Positions 62,774 to 64,000 of a stretch of 64,000 bases of DNA are shown piece by piece (the stretch's first letter is position 1; every line of letters starts with the position of its first letter). Position numbers and translations under genes: made by a program. This DNA comes from Methylobacillus methanolivorans (GTDB lineage Bacteria; Pseudomonadota; Gammaproteobacteria; Burkholderiales; Methylophilaceae). The DNA lies in the NCBI RefSeq assembly GCF_044751345.1, contig NZ_JBIWXY010000001.1, positions 1,426,001 to 1,490,000 on the forward strand, in the 5' to 3' direction. Under the pieces are notes generated by a model. The model was not told the DNA's origin. It ran no database searches and saw nothing but the letters and a program-made list of their open reading frames with translations.

Positions 62774-63484
62774 TTATTTAGCGTGACGACGGCGCATTAC
62801 TGCACCCAGCAAGCCCAAGCCTACCAGTAACATGGCGTAGATGTCTGCTTCCGGTACCGCTGCTACTAATCCAGAGGTCACGACCCAGGCGTAGCGCTGG
62901 TCTTCCTTAAGGCCATAGCCCTGAAAGCCGTTGTGGTTGCCGAAAACCCAGGCAAACACACTAGGAACACTACTATATTCTGCGCCAGACCAGTAAGTGT
63001 AGGACTGTTCGTTGTCGAACGTGGCAGTGTTGGGGATGGGTCTCCATGCCGTGCCTCCCAGTTCCTGGAAGAACAATTCGGGAAATTCGTCAGAGGAAGT
63101 GGCCACCGTGGGCAAACGCCATTGGTCGCTACCGCCATAGCTGACGCTGTTGAGGTAGTTGACGAATCCCAGTGCGCCCCACCAGCTGGTGCGTCCGTTT
63201 TCAGAAAAGTCGGCAGCACTGAGCGTGTAAATGCCCAAGGGGCTGTTAACATTAGGAGTATTCGTAATGGTGGGGGTGACAGCAATAATGGCGTCAACGA
63301 TGGTGCTATGACCCTGGCTGCTGATGAGGCTGGCGAGCAGGTTGGCGTCCTTGGTCCAGGTGACATCGCTGATAGAGCTGTAAACGAGTTCTACGCCATT
63401 GGGGTTGTAGCTGGTAAGCTCAGCGTGGACGTTAAGGCTGGCAAACAGCAGGGCGCTAGCTAGCAAAGTGGGTTTGAAGTACAT
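62774..63484 (-). CDS. exported DUF1566-like protein with PEP-CTERM sorting signal
   Basis: A 236-residue envelope or exported protein. Its signal peptide ends at LNVHA-ELTSY. The middle has the Lcl/DUF1566 pattern: WTKDANLLASLISSQGHSTI, WWGALGFVNYLNS, WRLPTV and YTYWSGAEYSS. The C-terminus is a typical PEP-CTERM signal: VPEADIYAMLLVGLGLLGAV and then a basic RRRHAK. I chose the ATG at 63484 because AAAGGAA lies seven bases upstream; a longer in-frame start at 63523 lacks that and would precede the signal peptide. An exosortase elsewhere in the genome should process it. Its function is unknown; such proteins often go with exopolysaccharide. Confidence 0.88.
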   Translation of the reverse strand: MYFKPTLLASALLFASLNVHAELTSYNPNGVELVYSSISDVTWTKDANLLASLISSQGHSTIVDAIIAVTPTITNTPNVNSPLGIYTLSAADFSENGRTSWWGALGFVNYLNSVSYGGSDQWRLPTVATSSDEFPELFFQELGGTAWRPIPNTATFDNEQSYTYWSGAEYSSVPSVFAWVFGNHNGFQGYGLKEDQRYAWVVTSGLVAAVPEADIYAMLLVGLGLLGAVMRRRHAK

Positions 63485-64000
63485 GTGATAGTTCCTTTGT
63501 TGAGGATGGTTAAAATAAATCAACAGGTATATTGCAGATGCAAACTTAAAACACTATAAAAATTCAACTCAGTGCCGCGAGCAATTGCATCGACAAATAA
63601 CAACCTGAACTGTCAATGTAGTTTCGGGATGGTGGATGACACCAGTTTGAATAAAGAGCTAGTCTGGAAACCCCTAATGATATCCCCGTAGTGCGAGGCG
63701 CATTCTTCGCGATTAAAACAACCTCAAGGCGTTATATGTAAATCACCAAACACACAGACTGCCTTGATCGTAGTTGTTGTGACATCCAAAGAAAAACAAC
63801 TTATAACCTGCCTAAAATCTTTTAAAACACCTACACCTCCTAGTATAGGTATATCACTAAATTTACCAGTCTAGGTAATATGCACACACTCTCCTCATAG
63901 TTAAAAAATATAGAAAGTCGCTTCGCTCCCATTCACCAAAGTATATTAATCACAATAAGTCATTTGAAATACCTATACTTATTTTTAACAACTTGTATAA
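63485..64000. other. AT-rich intergenic region at the window end
   Basis: I see no credible gene in these 516 nt. They include the upstream region of the PEP-CTERM gene. AGTATAGGTAT at 63842-63852 is matched by its exact reverse complement ATACCTATACT at 63969-63979, and a related TCTAGGTAATAT lies between them. Confidence 0.5.

Noticed and set aside
62774..63484. Diversity-generating retroelement target
   Set aside because: The DUF1566-like fold is used by such targets, but no reverse transcriptase, template repeat or accessory gene is present.
63485..63600. Sigma-54 promoter before the PEP-CTERM gene
   Set aside because: CGGCAC and TTGA occur near each other on the minus strand, but the spacing is one base short and the -12 GC is missing.
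58877..64000. Right-hand copy of the tRNA-Ser 3' end (attR)
   Set aside because: I looked by eye for TTCGAATCCCTCGCTCTCC and shorter parts to the right of the integrase and found none.
1..64000. CRISPR arrays and insertion sequences
   Set aside because: No regularly spaced direct repeats and no transposase-like ORF with flanking terminal repeats were seen.

Overview
The window reads as a chromosomal segment of a Gram-negative betaproteobacterium, most probably a methylotroph of the Methylophilaceae. This is an inference from gene content and protein style: a cbb3 oxidase, class I fructose bisphosphatase, an Mla-type lipoprotein, two FecI/FecR/TonB receptor sets, a PEP-CTERM protein and a six-gene Mrp antiporter. 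No rRNA gene is present to fix the taxonomy. The left 58.7 kb is compact, with short intergenic gaps and many 4-25 nt overlaps. The last 5 kb is AT-richer and accessory.

Layout. 1-5.6 kb: cbb3 oxidase (ccoN, partial ccoO), a SCO protein, OmpW, ilvE, a zinc-ribbon protein and murI. 5.7-19.4 kb: a cobalamin adenosyltransferase, then a sulfur island of about 13 kb. The island has an outer-membrane porin, YezD, a sulfate-binding protein, a DUF2325 protein and a Mop protein on the plus strand. On the minus strand it has serine acetyltransferase, a family 2A encapsulin shell and a cysteine desulfurase with a long disordered N-terminus. Then come a second sulfate-binding protein, a degenerate EAL protein and cysTWA. 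19.6-23.8 kb: pcnB-folK-deoxynucleoside kinase-panB-panC. 23.8-33.1 kb: two sigma/anti-sigma/TonB-receptor modules around a small lipoprotein and a zinc metallopeptidase. 33-41.7 kb: a membrane protein, panD-rsfS-rlmH-phr, fbp, mlaA, pmbA and darP. 41.8-49.8 kb: mrpACDEFG and a membrane-bound Gcr-type protein. 49.8-58.7 kb: a PDZ lipoprotein, mog-thiL-pgpA-cinA-recA-recX, alaS and lysC.

58.78-62.7 kb: a tRNA-Ser(GCU) gene is followed at once by a tyrosine recombinase, small unknown genes, a winged-helix/nuclease-like protein and about 310 nt of dense nested palindromes. This looks like one end of an integrative element, or its remnant. The window closes with a PEP-CTERM/DUF1566 protein.

The most interesting system is the sulfur island. 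Sulfate entering through the porin and the Sbp/CysTWA transporter would feed cysteine synthesis (EpsC), and the encapsulin shell probably packages the cysteine desulfurase that takes sulfur from cysteine. Three promoters in the island share a conserved AT-rich box exactly 39 nt upstream of an extended -10 element, which suggests one regulator, possibly CysB-like. The encapsulin operon has a strong intrinsic terminator in its leader, which suggests attenuation.
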